DNA of 64,000 bases, from contig JABJKH010000084.1 in NCBI GenBank assembly GCA_018660465.1, positions 1 through 64,000 on the forward strand, given 5' to 3'. The stretch is from Rhodospirillaceae bacterium. Lineage in GTDB: Bacteria > Pseudomonadota > Alphaproteobacteria > Rhodospirillales > JABJKH01. Below, in pieces: positions 8,619 through 16,976 of the stretch (position 1 is its first letter; every line of letters starts with the position of its first letter). Made by a program: the position numbers and the translations under genes. A model generated the notes under the pieces. That model was not told where the DNA came from. It saw nothing but the letters and a program-made list of their open reading frames with translations, and did no database searches.

Positions 8619-9455
8619 CGACGAGAACCCGGCAATTCCGGCCATGGCAATGCCGCGACCGTGGGTGTGGGTCCCTCTGTTCGGATCAAACTGAAGGTAG
8701 GGTGCCCAGTCAAAGCCTTCGCCTTGATCCTGAATTTGGATATCAATTTCGGTCTTGCCCTTAACAACCCATACATCGACGGATTTTTCAGCGTATTCTG
8801 GCAGGCCCAAGCGTCGATTAATTTCTCGGTCGTAATCTCCATTCTCTTTAAGGACTGTTTTGAGATTGTACCCAATTTCTAAATTTCCATGCTCCACTGC
8901 GTTCACCATGAGTTCCACAAGCCCAATAATTGCTGCGTCCGGATTGGGGCACGTAAGCGCAACAAGTTTTGCAATGTCCTGCGCCTGAGCAATTGTCTGG
9001 AAGCGGAAATGGCCTGTAAGCATATTGGCTAAAGCTTCTTTCCTGCTATTCAAGTCTTCGCGTAAATTACGATAGAGCCTTGAATCATCGATTGCAGATT
9101 TGACAATGGTCAGCATGACGTTAGGGCTGTACGGCTTGATTAAATAATAATAGGCCCCAGCCTTTATGCCTTCGGCCACTTGCTTCGTCTCTTTTTCCGC
9201 CGTCTGCATAATAACGGGAATACTTTTGATCTCCGGGGTCTTCTTTATTTTTCGCAAAACATCAAAGCCGTCCATCTTGGGCATATTTTTATCCAAAAGG
9301 ATTGCACTGAACTTTTGGTGGGGGTCGGACAGAACTTCCAAGGCTTCTGGACCATCTTGGACTTCTTCAACCTGATAACCATCATTCCCCAAGATCAAAT
9401 TCAATAGATCGCGGTTATCTTTATTGTCATCAACAACGAGGATTCTTTGTTTCAC
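8565..9455 (-). CDS. Response regulator fused to an RsbW-like anti-sigma ATPase domain
   Basis: A 296-residue two-domain signalling protein. Residues 1-120 form a CheY-like receiver: acidic pair Asp9/Asp10, phosphoacceptor Asp55 in LLDKNMPKMDG, a Thr in the QTAEKE segment and Lys107 in YLIKPYSP. After a helical linker (about 120-165), residues 175-296 form a GHKL ATPase of the anti-sigma type, with N-box ELMVNAVEHGN (Asn185), G1 DQGEGFDW and G2 HGRGIAM. RsbW-like ATPases bind STAS antagonists and phosphorylate them. Its start overlaps the SpoIIE phosphatase stop by 4 nt and a STAS gene lies just upstream, so the three genes form one partner-switching set. The final output (sigma factor or other) is not in the window. 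Confidence 0.9.
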   Translation of the reverse strand: MKQRILVVDDNKDNRDLLNLILGNDGYQVEEVQDGPEALEVLSDPHQKFSAILLDKNMPKMDGFDVLRKIKKTPEIKSIPVIMQTAEKETKQVAEGIKAGAYYYLIKPYSPNVMLTIVKSAIDDSRLYRNLREDLNSRKEALANMLTGHFRFQTIAQAQDIAKLVALTCPNPDAAIIGLVELMVNAVEHGNLEIGYNLKTVLKENGDYDREINRRLGLPEYAEKSVDVWVVKGKTEIDIQIQDQGEGFDWAPYLQFDPNRGTHTHGRGIAMAGIAGFSSLDYQGCGNKIVIKIDMA

Positions 9456-10309
9456 GATGCGGCCCCATCAGTTGGGTGTCCATCAGTTGGGCGAACGAGG
9501 CAAACGACCGTAAGATCATCCTTCAAAGGACGAACGGCAATTTCAAAAAACATTTCCAGAACTTTAGAAGCATCGAATTCTTCTCCGGCATTCACACTTG
9601 CTGATTTGACAAGACCAATTACGCCAGCATCGCCAATCAGTGTTTCATCTTCCCGGCGGCCTTCTGACATGGCGTCACTATAAAGAAAGAGCGCCATTCC
9701 CGGTGAAAAAGGCAGACTTCTGTTTACATACGAAGCATTACTAGAAATCCCAAGGGGAAGCCCTGACCGTTCACCAACAATTATCTCCTGGGCACCCAAA
9801 CTGAGCACAAGAGGTTGAGTCGAAGCTCCGGCAGCGTAGGTAAACGTATGGCTCTCTATGTCAATAATTCCATAAAGTGCTGTTGCAAATTGCTCAGGTA
9901 ACAATACCGGACATAATTGATTATTTAGAAACTTAAGATACTCAGCTGGATCAAACATTAACTTATCACGTCGACGGACCATCATATTGAAACTTAACGT
10001 ATTCAATGCCGCTGTAACGCCGTGTGTTGAGAAATCTAGTAGATACACAGCCATTTTGGTGGGGCTCAAATTCCATACACCCCAAATGTCGCCGCTAATT
10101 TGATCACTGGGCTCAAACCAGGCCGTAATATTAATGCCAAAGTTCTTTTGAAGGATCTGTAATTGTTCTGCCTTAGGCAGAGTTTCCAACTGCATTATTC
10201 TAGCTGTTGCTAACTCGGCTTCCATTTGAGCATGGTAGCGTTCTAAATCAACGGCCCGGCCATCATCTGTCTGCTTCGACACTGTAGTAATTGCAGAGGA
10301 TGCTGCCAT
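9452..10309 (-). CDS. SpoIIE/RsbU-type PP2C serine phosphatase
   Basis: A 285-residue PPM phosphatase. After a short N-terminal helix (ATARIMQLETLPKAEQLQIL, typical of the RsbU linker) come the metal-binding motifs SGDIWGVWNL and LLDFSTHGVTAAL, LFLYSDAMSEG and the C-terminal DDLTVVCLVR. Such enzymes dephosphorylate STAS antagonists, reversing the kinase action of an RsbW-like ATPase. No sensor domain precedes the catalytic domain, so regulation probably comes from the neighbouring receiver-ATPase fusion or another partner. It sits between the STAS gene (31-nt gap) and the response-regulator fusion (4-nt overlap). Confidence 0.9.
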   Translation of the reverse strand: MAASSAITTVSKQTDDGRAVDLERYHAQMEAELATARIMQLETLPKAEQLQILQKNFGINITAWFEPSDQISGDIWGVWNLSPTKMAVYLLDFSTHGVTAALNTLSFNMMVRRRDKLMFDPAEYLKFLNNQLCPVLLPEQFATALYGIIDIESHTFTYAAGASTQPLVLSLGAQEIIVGERSGLPLGISSNASYVNRSLPFSPGMALFLYSDAMSEGRREDETLIGDAGVIGLVKSASVNAGEEFDASKVLEMFFEIAVRPLKDDLTVVCLVRPTDGHPTDGAAS

Positions 10310-10340
10310 ATTTTCTCAACCTAGCTATCGATATAGCGAG

Positions 10341-10652
10341 TTATTGGATAATCGCTATTACACCACCGAAGTGCGCAACTTCTAACATCGTCGCGACCTG
10401 CCCACCTTCCGACACGCGCATCGAAACTGCACGTCCTTTTTTATCAGCATTCGCTTTGATCTCCAGCAACAGCCCTAGTCCGGCAGAGTCGATGAATTCC
10501 ACACTTGTTAAATCGAGGACTATGCTCTCACCATCTTGACCGTTAATCTCCGTATTTATAACCCTGAACTGACTATTTACTTCCATGACAAGATGCCCCG
10601 ATAAAAACACCTCTATCGCGTCCCCATTAGCGACACACCTGTATTCCATCAA
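10341..10652 (-). CDS. STAS-domain anti-sigma factor antagonist
   Basis: A 103-residue single STAS domain. The phosphorylated serine is expected at Ser56 in VEFIDSAGLGLLLEI, the standard DSAGL motif of RsbV/SpoIIAA proteins. In the classical scheme the unphosphorylated form binds an RsbW-like kinase and frees its target. Together with the downstream SpoIIE phosphatase and ATPase fusion it completes a bacterial partner switch. The region upstream, about 150 nt and AT-rich, probably holds the operon promoter; an imperfect GGAA/TTCC palindrome is present around 10691-10713, of unknown meaning. Confidence 0.9.
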   Translation of the reverse strand: MMEYRCVANGDAIEVFLSGHLVMEVNSQFRVINTEINGQDGESIVLDLTSVEFIDSAGLGLLLEIKANADKKGRAVSMRVSEGGQVATMLEVAHFGGVIAIIQ

Positions 10653-10807
10653 TTTTTCCTTCGTGAAATAAGCTGGTATATTTTAATCTTGGAACAATTC
10701 TAAAATTTATTCCAATCATTTTTCCTTGAAGAATTTTTTATTAATTTATACATAAACAGGACAGAAAAGTGTGCCATTATGGGTAGACCGCTGTGTAGTA
10801 GGCTGAA

Positions 10808-11416
10808 ATGCGTATAGAACGAAAAGAACAGGATCAGAAACTCAAGGCTGCCGCCAAGCAGGCGTTGGACACAGTCTCCAGTGCGGCCAGTCAAACGGGT
10901 CGGCCCTGCGGATCGGATTGCCATCGTGAATGCGACAAGTGCGGATCAACCTCCTGCACATGCATGTGTTCGCGCGATTGCCGGTTTATTTCAAAAACGC
11001 TGACCAGCGACCCTGAACACTTCCCGCTTGAAGAAAGAATCGCACCCCTTGTTTTTGAAATTAACAAACTTGGAATCTTCACCCCCAATTGGTCCTGTGA
11101 AGGGCATGTTGGTCTTGATGGTAAAATATGGAAAATTCCAAGGGTTTGGTTTTACGCGGAATCAGTTCTCCACGTCCGACTGCTAGCCGACAGCCTCAGC
11201 AAAATGTCTATTGAAAAGAAATTGAAGTGCCCGTGGCAGGTGGTGCTTACATTCACCGATAATGACAATCTGGATACGACTTTTTCGGTCGAGCCGGTTT
11301 TCGAAGAAGCTCAGAAACTAAGTTACAAACAACTGAGCGACGACATCTATGTTCTGGCTGAAAATATCGGCCCGATGGTTTCGGCCCGCGCGCGCGAGCT
11401 CTCCCGCCTTACATAA
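10808..11416 (+). CDS. Cysteine-rich protein of unknown function
   Basis: A 202-residue protein without a family I can name. After a charged helix, residues 34-58 hold eight cysteines (34, 38, 42, 45, 50, 52, 54, 58), a spacing that suggests a small zinc or iron-sulfur knuckle. The remainder (about 60-200) looks like a compact domain with a WSCEGH motif at 95-100 and a strand-rich section (VWFYAESVLHVRLLADSL, PWQVVLTFTDNDN). No export signal is seen. It is divergent from the STAS operon, so the two may share control. Its 3' end overlaps the Gfo/Idh/MocA gene by 8 nt. Confidence 0.65.
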   Translation: MRIERKEQDQKLKAAAKQALDTVSSAASQTGRPCGSDCHRECDKCGSTSCTCMCSRDCRFISKTLTSDPEHFPLEERIAPLVFEINKLGIFTPNWSCEGHVGLDGKIWKIPRVWFYAESVLHVRLLADSLSKMSIEKKLKCPWQVVLTFTDNDNLDTTFSVEPVFEEAQKLSYKQLSDDIYVLAENIGPMVSARARELSRLT

Positions 11417-12401
11417 ATTCACTTAACGAAACTGAACGGCCTTCCTTCGACGACCGTTGCGCCGCCAGCACCACAGCCAGCGGCAACAGTGCTTCCGTGC
11501 CGCCAACTTCTGGTACCTTGCCATCCTGAACACATTCGGCGAATTCTTCCAGTTCCGCCATTAGATGGTCGCTAGGACCGATGTCGACGGGGGACGGCTT
11601 ATCTTCGCCAATCCGCTGAAGTCTCAGACCGTCGTTATCAATATCGAAAAAGGCATTCGCCTTGGTCCCGTGGAGTGTCATCTGAAACCGACGAGGGGAA
11701 ATATAGTCTGCTGCGACGTAGCCGACAGCCCCACTTTCAAACCGCATCAGCAGTGCCGTAACATCTTCGATTTCAGGTTCGACTTCCAAGCGGTTGAAGT
11801 ACGCGGTGACATCCGTCGCAGGGCCGAGCAAATATAAAAGATTATCAACGTGGTGAATGCCGATTTGCATTAAGCAACCGCCCGGAATTTCCACCGCGTC
11901 CGTCCGCCATGCGCCAGGTTTGAGCTTCAAACCGTTGGAATTGGAGAAAACACCTTCGGCCAAACTAACCCGCCCCATTTCGCCCGTATCAATCAGGTCA
12001 CGTAGCTTGCGAAGGGCTGCATGTCGGCGATAGCTGTGGCCGACGCTTAAGACCACCCCCGCCGCATTACACGCCTCAATCATCGCGCGGCCATCTTCCA
12101 TGGTGTTCGAAATTGGCTTTTCGACGAACACATGCTTGCCGGCTTTAGCAGCGGCTTCCGTTCCTGGACGGTGGGCGGAATTTGGCGTCGTCAGGATCAC
12201 GCCATCGAGGTCCTGCATCGCCAACATGTTTTCGTAGCTCTCTGCCGGGTAGCAGTCGAACTTGTCAGCAAACGCTTTGCGCTTTTCAGCGCTGCGCGTG
12301 AAGCAGGCGGCGACTTCTAGGTGGTCGCTTTTCTGCATGGTTGCAGCCAGCACATCAGACCACCATCCGATGCCGACCACGCCGACCTTCATTTTACTCA
12401 C
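11409..12401 (-). CDS. Gfo/Idh/MocA-family NAD(P)-dependent oxidoreductase
   Basis: A dehydrogenase of 330 residues. The N-terminal Rossmann domain opens with KVGVVGIGWWSDVLAA, followed by the LDGVILTTPNSAHRP strand-loop and the catalytic-lysine motif FVEKPISN. The C-terminal alpha/beta domain (about 130-330) has GIHHVDNLLYLLGP, which carries the family's conserved His. Members oxidise or reduce cyclitols and sugars. The frame can start at GTG 12401 or at ATG 12392, the latter 2 nt after the stop of the transglutaminase-like gene; no good ribosome site distinguishes them. It is the second gene of a two-gene unit. Confidence 0.88.
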   Translation of the reverse strand: MSKMKVGVVGIGWWSDVLAATMQKSDHLEVAACFTRSAEKRKAFADKFDCYPAESYENMLAMQDLDGVILTTPNSAHRPGTEAAAKAGKHVFVEKPISNTMEDGRAMIEACNAAGVVLSVGHSYRRHAALRKLRDLIDTGEMGRVSLAEGVFSNSNGLKLKPGAWRTDAVEIPGGCLMQIGIHHVDNLLYLLGPATDVTAYFNRLEVEPEIEDVTALLMRFESGAVGYVAADYISPRRFQMTLHGTKANAFFDIDNDGLRLQRIGEDKPSPVDIGPSDHLMAELEEFAECVQDGKVPEVGGTEALLPLAVVLAAQRSSKEGRSVSLSEFM

Positions 12402-13095
12402 TGGCAGCTAGAATCTTCTCTGGCCCGGTCCAGAATTCGTCGTCATCCTTCACCTTAGACGAACGCGCTTTTTCGACCGTCTCGATGCAGTCTTCGGCCA
12501 TCTCGACATACCATTTGGCGACATCTTCGGGATAATCCGGAAAGCTGCCCAGGTCTTTGGTGATGGGGCCTTCTACCGTCGGAATGTCATTTTCACCGTC
12601 ATAGAAATGCGTATAGGGCTTGCCCTTGGCATCTGCCATATCGGACGGAATGGTCGCATCCAGCTTCAGCCACTTGCCATCAAGATAGGCCTCTCCTAAC
12701 GAATGCCACGGCAAAGGACGATCAGTCCAAACCGCCTTGACTTCATCGTTCATGAAATCTTTGTTGGGGCAGTGAATTTGTTGAAAACCAATGCGCGACG
12801 GAATACCAACCGCGCGGCAGAGCGTCACGAAGATACTCGCCTTGCCCATGCAAAACGCGTAGCCCTTTTCCATGGCATCACTGGCGCGGTATTTGCCTTC
12901 GGCCAAGTAGCGGAAAGATTCATAGATATCGTAGGGGTATTCACGCGAATAATAATAAATCTTTTCCAGCTTTTCCTTGTCCGTGGAGCACGACGCTGTC
13001 AGTTCGTCTGCCTTGTTCTTAATTGCCGGGTGCTTCCAGTCCAAATAATCAGTTGATTCCAAGCATTCCGCCAGTTCTGTTTCTTTATCGGTCAT
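12394..13095 (-). CDS. Transglutaminase-like domain protein
   Basis: A 233-residue cytoplasmic protein with a papain-like transglutaminase core. The catalytic triad is visible as Cys in KGYAFCMGKASIFVTLCRAVGIPSR-type context, His in PWHSLGEAYLDGKW and Asp in LKLDATIP. This pattern is shared by bacterial transglutaminase-like cysteine peptidases. GAGGGA precedes the ATG by about 9 nt. It overlaps the downstream Gfo/Idh/MocA gene and is probably cotranscribed with it. Substrate is unknown; amidase or protease activity is as likely as crosslinking. Confidence 0.85.
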   Translation of the reverse strand: MTDKETELAECLESTDYLDWKHPAIKNKADELTASCSTDKEKLEKIYYYSREYPYDIYESFRYLAEGKYRASDAMEKGYAFCMGKASIFVTLCRAVGIPSRIGFQQIHCPNKDFMNDEVKAVWTDRPLPWHSLGEAYLDGKWLKLDATIPSDMADAKGKPYTHFYDGENDIPTVEGPITKDLGSFPDYPEDVAKWYVEMAEDCIETVEKARSSKVKDDDEFWTGPEKILAASE

Positions 13096-13279
13096 CTTTA
13101 TTCCCTCATTTTAATTTAGACGGCATTTAGGTCAATATGACTCTAGATTGCAAGGAGCCTTTGCTGAATTCTTCGTGATCGCGAGAGAAACCTCACATCC
13201 TATTGAGTTGACGCATCCCTTCTTCTGTGGCCGATTCTGGGGCCGATTTCATAAATGGAATTAAGACTCTGGAAGAAAC

Positions 13280-14071
13280 ATGGCGAACTCAACGGAAACT
13301 GACGATGACCTTCTGTCCTTGGATGCCATCAGCCTTTCGTTTGGCGGCGTCGCGGCGCTAGAAGACGTCAGCTTCAACGTCCGCCAAGGCGAAATTCGTG
13401 CCATTATCGGTCCCAATGGTTCAGGCAAGAGTTCCCTGCTTAACTGCATCAACGGTTTTTATCAGCCTCAAAGCGGCCGCATTACTTTTAAAGGCGAAAC
13501 CCGTTCCCGCATGAAACCTCATGCCGCAGCCAAGCTGGGCATCGCCCGTACATTTCAGAATATCGCCCTGTTCCCCGGCATGGCGACCCTGGATAACGTC
13601 ATGACGGGCCGGAACTTAAAAATGCACAGGAACATTTTCTGGCAGGCCTTGCACTTCGGCCCCGCCCGAAAGGAAGAAACCGAACACCGCGCGGTCGCAG
13701 AAGAGATGATCCACTTTCTAGGACTTGAGGCCGTTCGCGATACCCAGGTCGGCGAACTTCCCTATGGCTTGCAAAAACGAGTTGAGCTTGCCCGCGCTTT
13801 GGTTGCTGAGCCTGACCTTCTTCTGCTCGACGAGCCCATGGCTGGAATGAACCGCGAAGAGAAAGAAGGCATGTGCCGCACCATCATTGATGCCAAAGAA
13901 AAGTTGGGGATAACGATTGTGCTGATCGAACACGACATGAGCGTGGTGATGGACATTTCTGACCGGATCGTCGTGCTGGACCACGGCAGCAAAATCGCCG
14001 ACGGAACCCCAGATGAAGTCCGATCCAATAGCGACGTCATCGATGCCTATCTTGGCGTTAAGCACAGTTAA
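13280..14071 (+). CDS. Branched-chain amino acid-type ABC transporter ATPase (LivG family)
   Basis: A 263-residue ATP-binding subunit. Walker A is GPNGSGKSS, the signature region is LPYGLQKRVELARAL (the LivG variant of LSGGQ), Walker B is LLLLDEPMAGMN, and the H-loop follows in LIEHDMSVVM. LivG-type ATPases pair with LivF and the LivH/LivM membrane proteins to take up amino acids, amides or carboxylates. GGAAGAA lies before the ATG. It heads an eight-gene codirectional run in which LivH and LivM follow directly, while the binding protein and LivF come three catabolic genes later. Confidence 0.92.
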   Translation: MANSTETDDDLLSLDAISLSFGGVAALEDVSFNVRQGEIRAIIGPNGSGKSSLLNCINGFYQPQSGRITFKGETRSRMKPHAAAKLGIARTFQNIALFPGMATLDNVMTGRNLKMHRNIFWQALHFGPARKEETEHRAVAEEMIHFLGLEAVRDTQVGELPYGLQKRVELARALVAEPDLLLLDEPMAGMNREEKEGMCRTIIDAKEKLGITIVLIEHDMSVVMDISDRIVVLDHGSKIADGTPDEVRSNSDVIDAYLGVKHS

Positions 14072-14082
14072 GCAGGCGAAAC

Positions 14083-15009
14083 ATGGAAGCCCTATTTATC
14101 ACCCCTTTTGTTGAGATCGTCGACAGCCCTATCTTCTTTATGGAAGTCGTTATCAACGGCATGCTGACCGGAATTTTATATTCGTTGGTGGCCCTGGGTT
14201 ACGTGCTGATTTTCAAGGCCTCCGGCGTGTTTAACTTTGCCCAAGGTGCCATGGTGTTATTCGCACCGCTGACATTGGTCGGGCTTATGGAAACAGGTGT
14301 GCCATTTCCAATCGCTTTTATTCTAACCATTTTAGTGATGATCGCGTTGGCCATGCTGATCGAATGGTCGATGCTTCGGAGATTGGTCAACCAAGACGGC
14401 ATGATCTTGTTCATGGCGACCATTGGTTTGAGTTTTGTCCTAGAAGGCAGCAGTCAAATTATCTGGGGCTCAGACGTTAAGAAGCTCGATATCGGCCTGC
14501 CGGATAGTTCCTTTGAAATTTGGGGAATGCTTCTGAATACCCTTGATCTTTCCGCCGCTGCCGTTGCCGCGTTGCTGGTCGGCGCGTTGGCACTGTTGTT
14601 TCAGTATACAGCAACTGGTCGCGCCCTCCGCGCCGTGGCGGATGATCATCAGGCGGCACTGTCAATCGGCATCCCCTTAGGCAAAATGTGGGTCATCGTC
14701 TGGTCGGTGGCAGGGATCATCGCCTTGGTTTCCGGTATGGTGTGGGGCGCGAAATCTGGCGTGCAGTTTTCGCTCACTCTTATCGCGCTGAAGGCATTGC
14801 CAGTGCTTATTCTCGGCGGGTTCACGTCGATCCCTGGTGCCATCATCGGCGGGCTGATCATCGGCGTTGGAGAGAAGGTTGCAGAGATTTATTGGGGTCC
14901 CGTGTTTGGCGGTGCCATCGAAGGCTGGTTCGCCTACATGCTGGCGTTGGTGTTTCTAATGTTCCGCCCGCAAGGCATGTTCGGCGACAAGATTATCGAG
15001 AGGGTCTGA
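14083..15009 (+). CDS. Branched-chain amino acid-type ABC transporter permease (LivH family)
   Basis: A 308-residue inner-membrane permease with about eight hydrophobic segments. The family pattern is clear: GMLTGILYSLVALGYVLIFK at the first segment, FNFAQGAMVLFAP, the cytoplasmic coupling loop GRALRAVADDHQAALSIGIP, then GGFTSIPGAIIGGLIIGVGE. It forms the translocation path with the LivM subunit encoded 3 nt downstream. The LivG gene is 11 nt upstream. Confidence 0.92.
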   Translation: MEALFITPFVEIVDSPIFFMEVVINGMLTGILYSLVALGYVLIFKASGVFNFAQGAMVLFAPLTLVGLMETGVPFPIAFILTILVMIALAMLIEWSMLRRLVNQDGMILFMATIGLSFVLEGSSQIIWGSDVKKLDIGLPDSSFEIWGMLLNTLDLSAAAVAALLVGALALLFQYTATGRALRAVADDHQAALSIGIPLGKMWVIVWSVAGIIALVSGMVWGAKSGVQFSLTLIALKALPVLILGGFTSIPGAIIGGLIIGVGEKVAEIYWGPVFGGAIEGWFAYMLALVFLMFRPQGMFGDKIIERV

Positions 15010-15012
15010 GGA

Positions 15013-16020
15013 ATGCGTAACCACCGTTTCATAGCGGTTGTCCTAATCATTGCGTTCGGTGTTGTGCCGTTCGTCGCCAATGAATACTGGCTTCAGGCGA
15101 TCCTCATCCAGTTCTTGGTCTTTTCCTTGGCCGCCATTGGTTTAAACATCCTAACCGGATACGCGGGTCAAGTCAGCCTCGGCACGGGTGCCTTCATGGC
15201 GGTCGGGGCCTATGCGACATTTAAGATCACAACCGCGTTTCCTGAGATCAATATTCTCATTGTCTTTATTCTGGCCGGTGGGGTTGCCGCCGGCGTGGGC
15301 ATTTTGTTCGGCCTGCCAAGTCTTCGGATCAAGGGTTTCTATTTGGCCGTCGCAACCCTAGCGGCGCAGTTTTTTATTCTCTGGCTGTTTAACAAAGTCG
15401 GCTGGTTCTACAACGACAGTCCATCCGGAACGATTTCAGCGCCACCCCGAGACGTCTTCGGATTTTTGGTCACCGGACCTGAGGCTACACCACAGGCAAG
15501 ATATCTCGTCGTATTGGGATTCCTGACGGTCTTTGCATTGATCGCCAAGAATATCGTTCAGGGGCGAATTGGACGATCATGGATGGCCATCCGTGACATG
15601 GATATTGCAGCGGAAATCATTGGTATTGAGCCCTTAAAAACAAAACTCCTAGCCTTCGCCGTCAGTTCGTTTTATTGCGGCCTTGCCGGGGCGCTATTCA
15701 TTTTTGCCTGGCTGGGCAGCGCCGAGACTGAAGCGTTCGATATCTTCCTGTCGTTCCAAATTCTTTTCATGATCATCATTGGGGGCCTTGGCAGCATTAC
15801 AGGCTCCTTCATCGGCGCCGCCTTTATCGTCCTGTTTCCGATCTTCCTGACCAACGTTCCACCGATGATCGGGGTCACAATCCCAACCGATTTATCCAAA
15901 CATATAGAAGAAATAATCTTCGGTGCCTTGATCGTGTTCTTCCTCATCGTCGAACCCCACGGCCTTGCGCGACTGTGGCAGATGTTCAAAGCAAAGCTCA
16001 GGAAAAGGTCTTTTCCTTAA
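15013..16020 (+). CDS. Branched-chain amino acid-type ABC transporter permease (LivM family)
   Basis: A 335-residue membrane protein with about eight to ten hydrophobic segments. LivM markers are AAIGLNILTGYAGQVSLGTG near residue 40, LPSLRIKGFYLAVATLAAQF, the coupling loop GRSWMAIRDMDIAAEIIGIE and IIIGGLGSITGSFIGAAFI near the C-terminus. It pairs with the LivH protein. GAGGA overlaps the previous stop and precedes the ATG. A 60-nt spacer separates it from the first dioxygenase gene. Confidence 0.92.
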   Translation: MRNHRFIAVVLIIAFGVVPFVANEYWLQAILIQFLVFSLAAIGLNILTGYAGQVSLGTGAFMAVGAYATFKITTAFPEINILIVFILAGGVAAGVGILFGLPSLRIKGFYLAVATLAAQFFILWLFNKVGWFYNDSPSGTISAPPRDVFGFLVTGPEATPQARYLVVLGFLTVFALIAKNIVQGRIGRSWMAIRDMDIAAEIIGIEPLKTKLLAFAVSSFYCGLAGALFIFAWLGSAETEAFDIFLSFQILFMIIIGGLGSITGSFIGAAFIVLFPIFLTNVPPMIGVTIPTDLSKHIEEIIFGALIVFFLIVEPHGLARLWQMFKAKLRKRSFP

Positions 16021-16082
16021 CAGAGGTATGACTCTAACATGCAGGACAGCTCGGCACTAGAGTAAGGGGGGCAGATTTGGCA

Positions 16083-16952
16083 ATGTCATTCACAGTTCAA
16101 CCCTGTACCAAATATCTTGGTGCCGAGATTGGTGGCGTTGATCTCTCCCGTACGATCAATACGGAAATCTTTGCTACGATCGATCAGACATATGCCAAAC
16201 ACGGCGTCATCTTTTTCCGCAATCAAGAGATTTCACCCGATCAACAGATCGCATTTTCCGGACGGTTTGGAGAAGTTGGCAGCTTCCCGCTGGCGCAGTA
16301 TTCCCTGGAAGGCCACCCAGAAATTCTGCTTATTTCGAACATTCAAAAAAACGACGAAAATGTAGGCCTCGCTGATGCCGGACAAACTTGGCATACGGAT
16401 ATGTCCTGGAGTGCTTTGCCACCCCGAGGCACCGCGCTTTATGCCAAAGAAATTCCCATCAACAATGGTGAAGTGTTGGGCGATACTTTATTCGCAAGCG
16501 CAGATGCCGCTTACGATGCGCTATCTGATGCAATGAAAAAACGTATTAAGGGACTGAAAGCGATCCATTCCTATCACGCCAAACATGCCTATCGTGCGAA
16601 GGTCGGAACTAGTGACCGGGAAGAGATGAACCAAGACCAAAAAGATGCTCATCCAGATGTGCTCCATCCCGTTGTTCGCACCCATCCCCTGACAGGACGG
16701 AAATGTCTCTATGTCATGACCGGGGAATGCGTCGGTATTGAGGGCATGCCGGAAGACGAAGCGTTGGCGCTGTTGGATGAACTGGCAACCCATACGGTCA
16801 AACCCAAATTTCAATACCGTCACAAATGGCAGGTTGGCGATTTTTTAATTTGGGACAATTGTTCCGTTCAACATTTGGCGGTCCGTGATTATGAATTGCC
16901 GCTACGTCGTATGATGCACAGAACCCAGTTCGCTGGCTCTCGTCCCTTTTAA
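16083..16952 (+). CDS. TauD/TfdA-family Fe(II)/2-oxoglutarate dioxygenase
   Basis: A dioxygenase of about 289 residues that hydroxylates its substrate using 2-oxoglutarate and O2. The iron ligands are visible as His and Asp in TWHTDMSW and the distal His in NCSVQHLAVRDY; the 2-oxoglutarate-binding Arg lies in RRMMHRTQF. The N-terminus (CTKYLGAEIGGVDLSR) is the standard TauD opening. The start is ambiguous: AAGGGGG lies 12 nt before this ATG but 6 nt before a TTG at 16077. Family substrates include taurine, alkyl sulfates, phenoxyacetates and phosphonates. Its place inside a Liv-type transporter operon suggests it acts on the imported compound. Confidence 0.9.
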   Translation: MSFTVQPCTKYLGAEIGGVDLSRTINTEIFATIDQTYAKHGVIFFRNQEISPDQQIAFSGRFGEVGSFPLAQYSLEGHPEILLISNIQKNDENVGLADAGQTWHTDMSWSALPPRGTALYAKEIPINNGEVLGDTLFASADAAYDALSDAMKKRIKGLKAIHSYHAKHAYRAKVGTSDREEMNQDQKDAHPDVLHPVVRTHPLTGRKCLYVMTGECVGIEGMPEDEALALLDELATHTVKPKFQYRHKWQVGDFLIWDNCSVQHLAVRDYELPLRRMMHRTQFAGSRPF

Positions 16953-16976
16953 TTTAAAAGGAATTGATGATTTTTT

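Noticed and set aside
10691-10713. GGAAC sequence upstream of the STAS operon as an EcfG-type stress promoter.
   Set aside because: No matching -10 (CGTT-like) at the right distance on the operon strand.
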